Assembly (NCBI GenBank): GCA_900553335.1 | Contig: USCU01000011.1 | Span: 1 to 13,334 of the forward strand | Direction of reading: 5' to 3' | Length of the DNA stretch: 13,334 nucleotides | Source of the DNA: an uncultured Ruminococcus sp. | GTDB lineage: Bacteria > Bacillota > Clostridia > Oscillospirales > Ruminococcaceae | Shown here: positions 5,630 through 13,334 of the stretch, one piece after another | How positions within the stretch are numbered: the stretch's first letter is position 1 | Layout: the number at the start of each line of letters is the position of its first letter | Notes under the pieces: generated by a model | Told to the model about the DNA's origin: nothing | Database searches by the model: none | What the model saw: the letters and a program-made list of their open reading frames with translations, nothing else | Program-made: the position numbers and the translations under genes

Positions 5630-6271
5630 TTAAAGTCTTGAAAACACCACCAGCAGCATTCCGCCTTCAAAAGATATGCAGCACTCGTTTTCGGTTATCT
5701 CATTACTAACACCGATTGGAAAAGCATTGTCAATGTCAATCTTATTGGTGTTGTATTTAGCGCCCGCTATCGAAAGCTTCAAAACACTCTCGCTGTAACT
5801 GAAAAGCGACATTGAAAAGCCTTCTCTTTTTTCAAAAACATGCTCACCCTTTGCTATCAAATATATCTCAGTGCCATCGGATAAAATCCTTCCTTTGGCG
5901 CCTCTGTTTAATATAAAGCACAGGCTTTGAATATTTGCAATAGTGTGATCAAGCCTTCCTCCTACTCCTGAAATTATTGTTATGTCGTTAAAGCCATTTT
6001 CAAGTGCATGTTTTATGCAAAGCATTGTGTCAGTATCATCCTTTTCGACTTTAAAGGTAAGCACCTCACACTTTGCGTTTTTTGGCTTTTTACAGGAATC
6101 GAAATCTCCGATTATCAAATCAGGAGTTATATTCAACTTTTCAAGGATTTTAAGCCCGCAATCCGCCGCAATTAAATATCCGTCTGAAAAATCTATATTT
6201 TTAAAAAAAGAAACATCATTTAAATCAGGACCTGCAAAAATATAAGCCTTTTCTTTTAACCTATTTCCCAT
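5630..6271 (-). CDS. thiN: Thiamine pyrophosphokinase
   Basis: ThiN transfers pyrophosphate from ATP to thiamine to make thiamine pyrophosphate in the cytoplasm. The 213-residue protein has the usual length and motifs: AADCG (35-39), GDFDS (55-59), DDTDT (78-82, metal/ATP site) and GGRLDH (104-109) with N113. The C-terminal half forms the thiamine-binding beta domain. The ATG at 6271 overlaps the rsgA stop by 16 bases, and AAAGGA abuts the start, too close for good independent initiation, so translation is probably coupled to rsgA. No other in-frame Met lies near the N terminus. No TPP riboswitch is seen in front of it. In B. subtilis rpe sits between rsgA and thiN; here it is absent. Confidence 0.93.
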   Translation of the reverse strand: MGNRLKEKAYIFAGPDLNDVSFFKNIDFSDGYLIAADCGLKILEKLNITPDLIIGDFDSCKKPKNAKCEVLTFKVEKDDTDTMLCIKHALENGFNDITIISGVGGRLDHTIANIQSLCFILNRGAKGRILSDGTEIYLIAKGEHVFEKREGFSMSLFSYSESVLKLSIAGAKYNTNKIDIDNAFPIGVSNEITENECCISFEGGMLLVVFSRL

Positions 6272-7131
6272 TCCTTTATGCCTTTTGCCTCCTCATACAT
6301 TTTCTTATAGCTTTGATATCTTGACTGTTTGATCTCTCCCAACTCAACTGCTTTTATTATTTCACACTGCGGCTCACTAGTATGAGTGCAGTCCAAAAAA
6401 CGGCATTTGTCAAGGTGTTTTTCAAACTCAGGAAAACAAAACGCCAGCTCTTCTTTTTTTATGATCTCGTATTTATTTGTTTCAAACGTTGAAAATCCCG
6501 GAGTATCGGCAATATACCCGCCTCCGTCTATTGGATACAGCTCAGTATGCCTTGTGGTATGCTTTCCCCTTCCCAGCTTTTGGCTTATCTCATTCGTATC
6601 AACAATAATCTTGCCGAACATATTGTTTATAAGGCTTGATTTTCCAACGCCTGTATTTCCGGTAAAAGCTGAAATTTTTCCTCTTAAGTAATCCTTCAAA
6701 GGCTTTGAATCCTCGGAGATATTATTGTTTATACAAAATGTTTTAAAGCCGCAGCTTTTATAAATATCAGCAAATTCGCCGGCATTTTCAAGATCGGTTT
6801 TTGTAAAAACTATTATCGGCTCTATACCCTTGTGAACCGCTACCGCTGAAAACTTATCGACTATTTCTAAATTAACAGGCGGCGATACCACCGAGTTTAC
6901 TAAAACCAAGCAATCGAGATTTGCAAGCGGAGGTCTTACTATAAAGGACCTTCTTTCATACACTTTTGTGATCACCGCAATGTCGTTATCCGTTTCGATT
7001 TCAACATTATCTCCGCAGACAGGAGCTATTCCCTTTTTTCTAAAAACTCCTCTTGCCTTACATTCATACACACTATCGGAGGCACAAACACTATATGTGC
7101 CTCCGATTAATTTTGTTATTATACCTTGCAT
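6256..7131 (-). CDS. rsgA: Small ribosomal subunit biogenesis GTPase RsgA
   Basis: RsgA is a circularly permuted GTPase that acts late in 30S subunit maturation. The order of motifs shows the permutation: OB fold about 1-65, G4 TKTD (110-113), G1 GNTGVGKSS (158-166), GRGKHTTRH switch (187-195), G3 DTPGFS (209-214), then a zinc site C243/C248/H250/C256 and a C-terminal helix. Two starts are possible: GTG at 7140, whose ATTAAT adds three residues and which overlaps the pknB stop, or ATG at 7131. I prefer the ATG because RsgA proteins usually begin MxGxIxK, as here (MQGIITK), though only a weak GAG precedes it. In B. subtilis this protein is a substrate of the PASTA kinase encoded just upstream. 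Confidence 0.95.
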   Translation of the reverse strand: MQGIITKLIGGTYSVCASDSVYECKARGVFRKKGIAPVCGDNVEIETDNDIAVITKVYERRSFIVRPPLANLDCLVLVNSVVSPPVNLEIVDKFSAVAVHKGIEPIIVFTKTDLENAGEFADIYKSCGFKTFCINNNISEDSKPLKDYLRGKISAFTGNTGVGKSSLINNMFGKIIVDTNEISQKLGRGKHTTRHTELYPIDGGGYIADTPGFSTFETNKYEIIKKEELAFCFPEFEKHLDKCRFLDCTHTSEPQCEIIKAVELGEIKQSRYQSYKKMYEEAKGIKEWEIG

Positions 7132-7136
7132 ATTAA

Positions 7137-9245
7137 TCACTCGGAAATATCAACCGGATATGCGTTATCTGACAGATCTTCAGCCGGAGCGTCCGTATCA
7201 GGCTCTTTTTCAGTAGGCTGTTCAGGTGTTATATCAACAAAGCAATTTGGATTATTTGAAACCGTGCTATAATCCTTTGATTTATAATCAACGCTATACT
7301 GTCCATAGGTTGAGGTTTTTCCGCTTGCAGCACAGGTTACGGAAAGAACAACAGTTTCCTCACCTTTTCCGGAAACCTCAACAGAAATATTTCCTCCTGC
7401 CCATCTCTCAGCATCGTCTATATTCTGCGTATTTACCAACGAACCGTTGACGGATACGTTTACCACATAATTTCCCCAAGCCCCTATCGGAATATTAAGA
7501 GGAATAGACACTGTTGCAGTCGCTGCTTCTCCGGTAGAAATTTGCAAAACTATTTCTGTATTGACATCAACATACTGTCCTTCTGAAATAGACTGAGAAA
7601 CTACCTTTCCCTTTTCGACCTCATCTGTATCAATATCCTCAAGTGTGACCGTAAGCTTATTCTTCTCTAAAATAGCCTTTGCATCACCTGATGTTTTCCC
7701 TAAAACATCGGGAACTTTTACGGTTTTTTGCAAAGGTCCTTTACTTACAAAAACCTTGATTGTAGAACCTACAGCTGCCTCTTCATTAACGGCAGGATTT
7801 GTCTTTATAACACGTCCTTCATCAACATCGTCTGAGTTTTGAAGAGTTTCCGAAGCACTAAAGCCTAATTTTTCAAGCTGATTTCTTGCGTCCTCAAATG
7901 TCTGATTCGTCAAGTCAGGTATTATCTCGGTTTTAGGTCCTTTACTTACCTTAAGCTCGATCTCAACGCCTTCCTTTTTAATCTCACCCTCTTCAATACT
8001 CTGTTCAAAAATTATTCCCTCGGCATACTCATCATTGTTTTCTTCCTGTGTAACAAAGATAAGCTTATCGCCGTATTCTGCTCTTGCGTCTGTTATATTC
8101 ATTCCGATAAATTTCGGAATTGTGATAGTACCGTTGCTTCCTGCAAGTCCTCCCATTGATTTCATAACCATAAATAGAATAGTAAACGCAGCAACGATGA
8201 CAACCGCAACAGTAACCGCTGCAAGGATAGGTATTACATAGGATCGTTTCTTCTCCTCTTCCTCCTCGTTCTCTTCTTCATCGTAGTATTCTTCATCTTC
8301 GTCATCGGGCTGAATCTGTTGCTTTGAGCTGTTATTTATCTCAGCCGGAGTTATAGGATTAAAGAATATTGTAGACTCGGGGTCCTGGACTGATGACGTA
8401 TATCCGAAAACAACATCCGGATCATGCTTAAACGTTTCTATGTCCTTAAGCATCTGGGATGCAGACTGATATCTTCTTTCCGGCTCTCTTTCCATTGCGT
8501 GCATTACTATTTCTTCGAGAGGTTCAGGAATTGCAGCTACAATATCTCTTGGATTTTTAGCCTTTTCCTGCATATGCATAAGAGCAACTGCTACCGGATT
8601 TTCTGCCTCAAACGGCTTTACGCCTGTAAGCATTTCATAAAGCATTACACCGACAGAATATATATCACTCTTTTCGTCGGTTATATCTCCCCTTGCCTGC
8701 TCAGGTGAAATATAATGAACAGAACCTATAGTTTTATCAGAAAGAGTTCTTCCGTCCTGACGGGAAAATCTTGCAATACCAAAATCCATTACCTTGATTG
8801 TTCCATCGGTAAAGAGCATTATATTCTGAGGCTTTATATCTCTATGAACTATGCCTCTGTCGTGTGCGTGCTGAAGTGCCTTTAAAACCTGAATGGTAAA
8901 ATGCAACGCATCCTTCCATCTTAAAACGCCCTGCTGCTCGATAAATTCCTTTAACGTTATACCGTTTATGTATTCCATAACGATATACTGAACCTCATCT
9001 GAAAACCCAACATCATAAATCTTTACAATATTAGGATGCGATAAAACGGCAATAGCCTTGCTCTCATTGCGAAATCTTCTTATAAACTCTTCGTTCTCAG
9101 AAAATTCATTTTTAAGAATTTTCACCGCAACGGTTCTGTCCTCCATGATATCTACAGCCTTATATACATCAGCCATTCCGCCCATTCCTATAAGCTCTGT
9201 AATCTCATATCTTCCGTCTAATCTCTTTCCGATATAGTTATCCAT
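7137..9245 (-). CDS. pknB: PASTA-domain serine/threonine protein kinase (PrkC/StkP type)
   Basis: This 702-residue membrane kinase senses muropeptides or lipid II and phosphorylates division and cell-wall proteins. Kinase domain 12-275: glycine loop GMGGMADV (20-27), K42, HRDIKPQN (134-141), DFG (154-156), activation-loop T168/T172, SPEQ (180-183). A very acidic juxtamembrane stretch (313-332) precedes a basic KKR and the transmembrane segment (about 336-361). Outside are three PASTA domains (375-436, 437-504, 505-573), a beta-rich domain of about 95 residues (576-670) with C638 and C668 as a possible disulfide, and a Pro/acid-rich tail. All catalytic residues are present. GGAGG and AAAGG precede the ATG at 9245. 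The partner phosphatase stp is 26 bases upstream. The kinase call is certain; the identity of the last domain is not. Confidence 0.96.
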   Translation of the reverse strand: MDNYIGKRLDGRYEITELIGMGGMADVYKAVDIMEDRTVAVKILKNEFSENEEFIRRFRNESKAIAVLSHPNIVKIYDVGFSDEVQYIVMEYINGITLKEFIEQQGVLRWKDALHFTIQVLKALQHAHDRGIVHRDIKPQNIMLFTDGTIKVMDFGIARFSRQDGRTLSDKTIGSVHYISPEQARGDITDEKSDIYSVGVMLYEMLTGVKPFEAENPVAVALMHMQEKAKNPRDIVAAIPEPLEEIVMHAMEREPERRYQSASQMLKDIETFKHDPDVVFGYTSSVQDPESTIFFNPITPAEINNSSKQQIQPDDEDEEYYDEEENEEEEEKKRSYVIPILAAVTVAVVIVAAFTILFMVMKSMGGLAGSNGTITIPKFIGMNITDARAEYGDKLIFVTQEENNDEYAEGIIFEQSIEEGEIKKEGVEIELKVSKGPKTEIIPDLTNQTFEDARNQLEKLGFSASETLQNSDDVDEGRVIKTNPAVNEEAAVGSTIKVFVSKGPLQKTVKVPDVLGKTSGDAKAILEKNKLTVTLEDIDTDEVEKGKVVSQSISEGQYVDVNTEIVLQISTGEAATATVSIPLNIPIGAWGNYVVNVSVNGSLVNTQNIDDAERWAGGNISVEVSGKGEETVVLSVTCAASGKTSTYGQYSVDYKSKDYSTVSNNPNCFVDITPEQPTEKEPDTDAPAEDLSDNAYPVDISE

Positions 9246-9271
9246 CTTTACCTTTCCTCCCTTTTGTTCTA

Positions 9272-9997
9272 TCAGTTTACAATAATTGCAATCGTTATGT
9301 TGTCTTTTCCGCCCGAATCGTTACAGCTGTTTATCATATCGTTTATAGCCGATTCCAGCGGTTTTAAATATACATAGTTATATATTTGTTCATCGGTCAA
9401 ATAATTTGTAAGCCCGTCTGAGCATAACAGTAATACCGACTTTTCCTTTAACGGCACTTCAAAGAAATCAGGATCGACATTTTCTTCTGTACCTATCGCC
9501 TTTGTGATAATATGGCTCATACCGGCGACCGTTTCGTCATTTTCATCGTAAACGCCCTGACTTTGCAGCATTTCCACATATGTGTGATCACGGGTTATTT
9601 GCACAATACCGTTTCCGTCCAAAAGATATGCCCTGCTGTCGCCAACGCTCGCTACATATGCCATATCCTTTGTCGCAATTGCGGCAACACAGGTAGTACC
9701 CATACCCTCTTTAAGTTTATCCGACTTGCTTTTGTCATAAACAACCGTGTTTGCCGTCCTAAGAGCCGTTACCAAAAGATTTTGTATATTTCTCTGATTC
9801 ATCTCAGGTCTTAAGCTTAAGTTTATACGGTCAAACACTACGTTTGAAGCTACCTCGCTCGCTTCTCCACCTGCAAGCGCACCGCCCATACCGTCACACA
9901 CAACGGCTATCGCAGTTTCTTCGATCAGACTTATTTTAAAATTATCCTGATTTTCACTTCTTACCAACCCTATATCGCTTTTAGCTGTTATAAACAA
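9272..9997 (-). CDS. stp: PP2C-family serine/threonine phosphatase (PrpC/Stp)
   Basis: Stp removes phosphate from targets of the PASTA kinase encoded next door. The 241-residue protein carries the PP2C metal and phosphate motifs in order: SDIGLVRSENQD (7-18), VVCDGMGG (32-39; D35), GTTC (100-103), SVGDSRAYLL (117-126; D120), TRDHT (135-139), CSDGLTNYL (192-200; D194) and GGKDN (229-233; D232). All metal-binding aspartates are present, so it should be active. The start is TTG at 9997: GAGGTGA (9999-10005) sits directly before it, and TGA closes the frame just upstream. The length is typical. It lies 31 bases after rlmN and 26 before pknB, in one operon. Confidence 0.95.
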   Translation of the reverse strand: MFITAKSDIGLVRSENQDNFKISLIEETAIAVVCDGMGGALAGGEASEVASNVVFDRINLSLRPEMNQRNIQNLLVTALRTANTVVYDKSKSDKLKEGMGTTCVAAIATKDMAYVASVGDSRAYLLDGNGIVQITRDHTYVEMLQSQGVYDENDETVAGMSHIITKAIGTEENVDPDFFEVPLKEKSVLLLCSDGLTNYLTDEQIYNYVYLKPLESAINDMINSCNDSGGKDNITIAIIVN

Positions 9998-9998
9998 G

Positions 9999-10005
9999 TC
10001 ACCTC
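9999..10005 (-). promoter_or_regulatory. Ribosome binding site that sets the TTG start of stp
   Basis: GAGGTGA on the minus strand, fully complementary to the 16S rRNA tail, ends one base before the TTG. No ATG or GTG is available in frame between it and the upstream stop. Confidence 0.6.
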
Positions 10006-10028
10006 ACCATCCTTTCATAATCTTTTCA

Positions 10029-11063
10029 TCATATTTCATACTCACGCCTGAGCTGTCCGCAGGCAGCATCTATATCACTTCCAAGCGTCCGCCTTACCGT
10101 TGCGTTCATTCCGAAATCCTCAAGATACTTTTTAAAAGCATTTGCACTTTTTCGGTTTGATGTAAAGCTTCGCTCTTTAATTTTGTTTACGGGAATAATA
10201 TTTATGTGACAGTTGAACCCGCCCAAAAGCTTATATATCTCCTCGGCATTTTTGCGTTTGTCATTTACCCCGTCTATAACCGAATATTCAAAGGAAATCC
10301 GTCTTCCGGTTTTTGAAAAATACTCTTTGCAAGCTTTGATCAGCTCTGATATGCTGTATTTATTATTGACAGGCATTATCTTTGACCTTGTGCTGTCGTT
10401 TGCGGCATGAAGAGAAACGGATAAAGTTATCCCAAGCTCCAGCTCTGCCAGCTCTTTTATCCTCGGAACAATTCCGCAGGTTGAAAGCGACACATGTCTT
10501 AAAGATAAATTTTTGCCTCTTTTATCACTCAAAAGTCTTAAAAAACTTATGACGTTATCAAAATTGTCAAGAGGCTCGCCTATTCCCATCAAAACTAAGC
10601 TTTGAACTTTTTTTCCTTCAAGCTTCTCTGTCTCATAAATCTGCAAAAGCATTTCAGACGGAGTTAAATTTCTTTTAAAACCTGCTATTGTTGACGCACA
10701 GAACTTGCATCCCATCTTGCAGCCAACCTGAGTTGAAATGCAAAGGCTTGTTCCATGGTCATATTCCATTAAAACAGTTTCGATATGGTTTTTGTCAGAA
10801 AGCTCATACAAGTACTTTACTGTATTATCCTTGTTTGACGCAAGTCTTTTTGACACAGAGATTTGATTTATATAAAACCGCTCATTCAGCTTATCCCGAA
10901 GAGATGCAGAAAGATTTGTCATTTCATCAAAGCTTTTTACACGCTTTTCATGCAGCCAGCCAAATAACTGTGATGCCCTGAATTTCGCTTCGCCAAGTGC
11001 TATCACTTCTCTTTCGAGTTTCTCAAACTCAAGTGATAAAATATCCGTTTTTTCAAAATCCAT
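10029..11063 (-). CDS. rlmN: Dual-specificity 23S rRNA A2503 / tRNA A37 C2-methyltransferase RlmN
   Basis: RlmN is a radical SAM enzyme that methylates C2 of A2503 in the 23S rRNA peptidyl-transferase centre, and A37 in some tRNAs. The 344 residues include an N-terminal helical RNA-binding part (1-95, with FRASQLFGWLHEK), the [4Fe-4S] motif C115/C119/C122 (CKMGCKFC), GEPLDN (162-167, SAM binding), and the two catalytic cysteines expected of the family, C108 (LCIS) and C335 (DAACGQLR; the one that carries the transient methyl). I see nothing pointing to the Cfr resistance enzyme, which methylates C8. The ATG at 11063 has only a weak GGTGA site and is 15 bases from the rsmB stop, so coupling is likely. 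Confidence 0.95.
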   Translation of the reverse strand: MDFEKTDILSLEFEKLEREVIALGEAKFRASQLFGWLHEKRVKSFDEMTNLSASLRDKLNERFYINQISVSKRLASNKDNTVKYLYELSDKNHIETVLMEYDHGTSLCISTQVGCKMGCKFCASTIAGFKRNLTPSEMLLQIYETEKLEGKKVQSLVLMGIGEPLDNFDNVISFLRLLSDKRGKNLSLRHVSLSTCGIVPRIKELAELELGITLSVSLHAANDSTRSKIMPVNNKYSISELIKACKEYFSKTGRRISFEYSVIDGVNDKRKNAEEIYKLLGGFNCHINIIPVNKIKERSFTSNRKSANAFKKYLEDFGMNATVRRTLGSDIDAACGQLRREYEI

Positions 11064-11078
11064 AAAATGTTTTCACCA

Positions 11079-12362
11079 CTAATCAATTCGTTTTAAAACG
11101 CTTATGAAAAATCCGTCTGATCCAAAACATTTCGGAAAAACAGTTTTTGTAAAATCCCCGTTAAACACTCCGTCAGGCGAAAAGGTTTTATGTTGTTTTA
11201 AAAACTTTAAAACTACCTCCTCATTTTCTGATTTGTTTAAAGTACATGTAGAATAAACCAGTCTGCCGCCCGATTTTACATATCGGGATGTACATTCAAG
11301 AATTCTAAACTGAATTTCGGGAAGCTCGTCAAACTCCTCTTTTTTCTTATATTTTATTTCGGGCTTTCGCTTTATAACTCCAAGTCCGGAGCAAGGAACA
11401 TCGCAAAGCACTCTGTCAAACTCTCCAAAATCGCTGTTAAATTTAAGCGCATCATTTACTTTTGTATTTATTATATCAAGCCCGAGCCTGTCAGCTCCGT
11501 TTTTTATAAGACTGACTCTTTGCTCATACAAGTCACACGCCACAATCTCGCCTTTGTTTTTCATAAGCTCTGCCGCCGTAAAAGCTTTCCCCCCCGGAGC
11601 AGAACAAATATCAAGAACTCTTTCACCCGGCTTTGGATCAAGAATTTTAACTGCGTACTGACTTGAATAGTCCTGTGCGTGGAAAAATCCGTCTTTATAC
11701 GCCTTGGTGTTAAAAACGCCGCCATGTGCCACGACAGCATTCTTATCAAAGTCGCAGATTTTAGCATCTATATTTTCTTCCAATAGCTTACCAGCAAGCG
11801 GCTCAGAATCAATTCTTGTTGTATTTGTCCTTAAAAACACCTCGCTCGCCTTAAGCGAATTTTCCAAAAAATCCTTTGCGTTTTCCTCGCCGTATTCGTT
11901 TATAAGCTTGTTTACGATCCACTGCGGGCAAGAATACAAAATGCTTAATTTTGTACCTTTGTCTTTCGGAAGCACAAATTTCTCACGTTCTCTTATAAAT
12001 GTCCTTAAAATTCCGTTTACAAATCCCGAAAGTCTTTTACTCTTCTTAGCTAATATCACACTCTCGTTTACTGCCGCAGAATCGGGAACGGAATCCATAT
12101 ACATTATCTGATAAATCCCCATTCTCAAAATGTTAAGAATGTCCGGATCCATTTTTTTCAGTCTTATTTTTGACAGCTTTGAGATATAATAATCAAGCGT
12201 TATTCTGCGCTCTGTTACTCCGTAAAAAAGTGCTGTTATAAAAGACTTTTCCTGTGCGGTAAAATCTTGCTTTGAAAGCTCCTTATCAAGAAGTATATTT
12301 GAATAGCTGTCGCTTTCTTCAAGCCTTAAAAGAAGCTTTAAAACAAATCTCCTTGGCGTCAA
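11079..12362 (-). CDS. rsmB: 16S rRNA (cytosine-967-C5)-methyltransferase RsmB
   Basis: RsmB makes m5C967 in 16S rRNA. The 427 residues hold an N-terminal NusB-like RNA-binding domain (about 1-130) and a SAM methyltransferase domain: RVLDICSAPGGK (248-259), DVPCSGLGVIKRKPEI (321-336; C324) and YSTCTLNKSENE (370-381; C373, the nucleophile). The start is TTG at 12362, which overlaps the TGA of the upstream peptidase gene (TTGA, 4-base overlap); AAGGAG lies 9 bases before it. An overlap plus a good ribosome site makes the rare start credible, and the N terminus (MTPRRFVLKLLLRL) aligns with the family start. Length is normal. Confidence 0.95.
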   Translation of the reverse strand: MTPRRFVLKLLLRLEESDSYSNILLDKELSKQDFTAQEKSFITALFYGVTERRITLDYYISKLSKIRLKKMDPDILNILRMGIYQIMYMDSVPDSAAVNESVILAKKSKRLSGFVNGILRTFIREREKFVLPKDKGTKLSILYSCPQWIVNKLINEYGEENAKDFLENSLKASEVFLRTNTTRIDSEPLAGKLLEENIDAKICDFDKNAVVAHGGVFNTKAYKDGFFHAQDYSSQYAVKILDPKPGERVLDICSAPGGKAFTAAELMKNKGEIVACDLYEQRVSLIKNGADRLGLDIINTKVNDALKFNSDFGEFDRVLCDVPCSGLGVIKRKPEIKYKKKEEFDELPEIQFRILECTSRYVKSGGRLVYSTCTLNKSENEEVVLKFLKQHKTFSPDGVFNGDFTKTVFPKCFGSDGFFISVLKRID

Positions 12363-13108
12363 TCCCTTCGGCTCCTTCCCGAACTGAGTACAATTAAAAC
12401 TATTCTCAAAAGCGATGCTAACGATGATATCAAAGCTGCAACATATGTCATAGCAGCTGCTGATAAAACCTTTCTTGCCTGAGGAATTTCGCTGTCCTCA
12501 AGTATATGAAACTCATCAAGCGTTTTAAGAGCACGGCTCGATGCATTAAACTCCACAGGAAGAGTTACAAGCTGAAAAATTGTAGAAAGTGAGAAAAGAA
12601 GTATTCCGATAACGGCGATCATCATTCCAAAGTTATACATTCCGGCTGCTTCCGCAGTTCTTTGAGCCGATACCAAAACAAGACCTATGATAATGAAAAT
12701 CATAGACAGCCTTGAACCTATGTTGGTAACCGGAACTAAAGCCGAGCGAAGCTTAATAGGAGCATATCCTTCAGCGTGCTGGATCGCATGACCGCATTCG
12801 TGAGCCGCAATACCAATCGCAGCTACCGACTGATTTCCGTCAACGCTGTCAGAAAGCCTTATCACCTCAGCTTTTGGATCGTAATGGTCAGTAAGCTTTC
12901 CTGAAATGTGCTCTATTTTTATATAAGACAGACCGTTTGCATCTAAAATCTGTCTTGCCGCTTCATGGGCAGTAATTCCTCTTGAACTTCTGACTTGCGA
13001 ATATTTTTTATATGCCGAATTCACCTTTGCCTGCGCTATAAGCGCAAAAATCATCGGCGGAATCAAAATCAAAATAGTCCAGTCGTAATAAAACCATCCA
13101 AAAAACAT
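12359..13108 (-). CDS. Membrane zinc metallopeptidase, YugP family
   Basis: This 249-residue integral membrane protein matches the YugP/Zn_peptidase_2 family, distant kin of M48 peptidases. The active-site motif is HECGH (103-107) in AAHECGHAIQHAEGYAP, and E186 in LPVEFNASSRAL is the likely third zinc ligand. Hydrophobic segments at about 10-26, 131-149, 159-181 and 219-243 give a multi-pass topology, with the metal site in the loop after the first segment. The substrate is unknown. AAGGAG with 8-base spacing precedes the ATG. It lies 16 bases after fmt and overlaps rsmB; the fmt - peptidase - rsmB order recurs in Clostridia, so it probably shares the housekeeping transcript. Confidence 0.9.
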   Translation of the reverse strand: MFFGWFYYDWTILILIPPMIFALIAQAKVNSAYKKYSQVRSSRGITAHEAARQILDANGLSYIKIEHISGKLTDHYDPKAEVIRLSDSVDGNQSVAAIGIAAHECGHAIQHAEGYAPIKLRSALVPVTNIGSRLSMIFIIIGLVLVSAQRTAEAAGMYNFGMMIAVIGILLFSLSTIFQLVTLPVEFNASSRALKTLDEFHILEDSEIPQARKVLSAAAMTYVAALISSLASLLRIVLIVLSSGRSRRD

Positions 13109-13124
13109 AAATTATTCTCCTTTT

Positions 13125-13334
13125 TTAACCTAAAATTGTACCCCTGTCTATTTTTCTTCCCCTTAAAAAGTCCTCGGCGCTCATTTTCTTTGAGCCTTCA
13201 AGCTGTACCGTAACAAGTTTAACAGCTTTATCCTTACAAGCAACAATGAATTTATTTTCATCTATTACGCTTCCGTTTTGCTTTTCATTTGTATCTATGT
13301 CAACAATTTCTGAGCGGTATACTTTTATTCCTGT
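13125..13334 (-). CDS. fmt: Methionyl-tRNA formyltransferase, C-terminal part (runs off the window)
   Basis: The last 69 codons of a gene whose 5' part lies beyond the right edge. The reading frame ends KKMSAEDFLRGRKIDRGTILG and then TAA (13125-13127). This matches the C terminus of Fmt, where MSAEDFLRG is strongly conserved in the oligonucleotide-binding tail. Fmt formylates the initiator Met-tRNA. The earlier IVACKDKAVKLVTVQLEG also fits that domain. The catalytic part cannot be seen. It precedes the peptidase gene by 16 bases and is probably the upstream neighbour in the same operon. Confidence 0.88.
   Translation of the reverse strand, partial: TGIKVYRSEIVDIDTNEKQNGSVIDENKFIVACKDKAVKLVTVQLEGSKKMSAEDFLRGRKIDRGTILG

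Noticed and set aside
10029-11063. Cfr-type antibiotic resistance methyltransferase
   Set aside because: Length, gene context and motifs (GEPLDN, DAACGQLR) are those of the housekeeping RlmN.
11704-12111. 135-codon plus-strand open frame opposite rsmB
   Set aside because: It is antisense to a well-conserved enzyme, has no recognisable domain, and looks like a by-product of rsmB codon usage. The same holds for the other long antisense frames opposite pknB, rlmN, stp and rsgA.

Overview
The window looks like chromosome from a low-GC, spore-forming member of the Clostridia, most like gut Oscillospiraceae/Ruminococcaceae. The evidence is AT-rich coding sequence, strong AAGGAG/GAGG ribosome binding sites, the gene order fmt - zinc peptidase - rsmB - rlmN - stp - pknB - rsgA - thiN, a SpoVM-like sporulation peptide, and an SPFH/zinc-ribbon operon. 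No phage, IS element, CRISPR, tRNA or rRNA is visible.

Left end, 1-1480 (+ strand): a promoter with an extended -10 drives a two-gene unit, an XRE-type regulator with a GyrI-like effector domain and then a GNAT acetyltransferase. It ends near a perfect 32-nt palindrome. The stretch 1480-1645 holds an orphan C-terminal-looking reading frame on the minus strand and the terminator of the next operon.

1646-5213 (- strand): a four-gene envelope operon with a clear sigma-A promoter. In transcription order it encodes a 99-aa signal-peptide/TM miniprotein that looks like a TPM-domain protein without its TPM domain, a YdjG-like double-zinc-ribbon membrane protein, a YdjH-like membrane protein with one zinc ribbon, and a YdjI-like SPFH protein with three C-terminal zinc ribbons. 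Together they probably form a membrane-bound scaffold. The PspA homologue found beside these genes in Bacillus subtilis is absent here.

5250-5522: between that operon and the next lies a compact structured RNA candidate on the + strand (three helices whose G-U wobbles fix the strand; possibly of the raiA motif class). It is followed by a GC-rich hairpin and by a 27-codon spoVM gene on the minus strand.

5630-13334 (- strand): a tightly packed housekeeping operon with short gaps, overlapping ends and several non-ATG starts: fmt (C-terminal part only), YugP-type membrane zinc metallopeptidase, rsmB, rlmN, stp, pknB, rsgA, thiN. It joins initiator tRNA formylation, rRNA methylation and 30S maturation (RsgA) to the PASTA kinase/PP2C phosphatase pair that senses cell-wall state, and it ends with thiamine pyrophosphate synthesis. 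spoVM follows thiN as it does in B. subtilis, but rpe, which sits between rsgA and thiN there, is missing.
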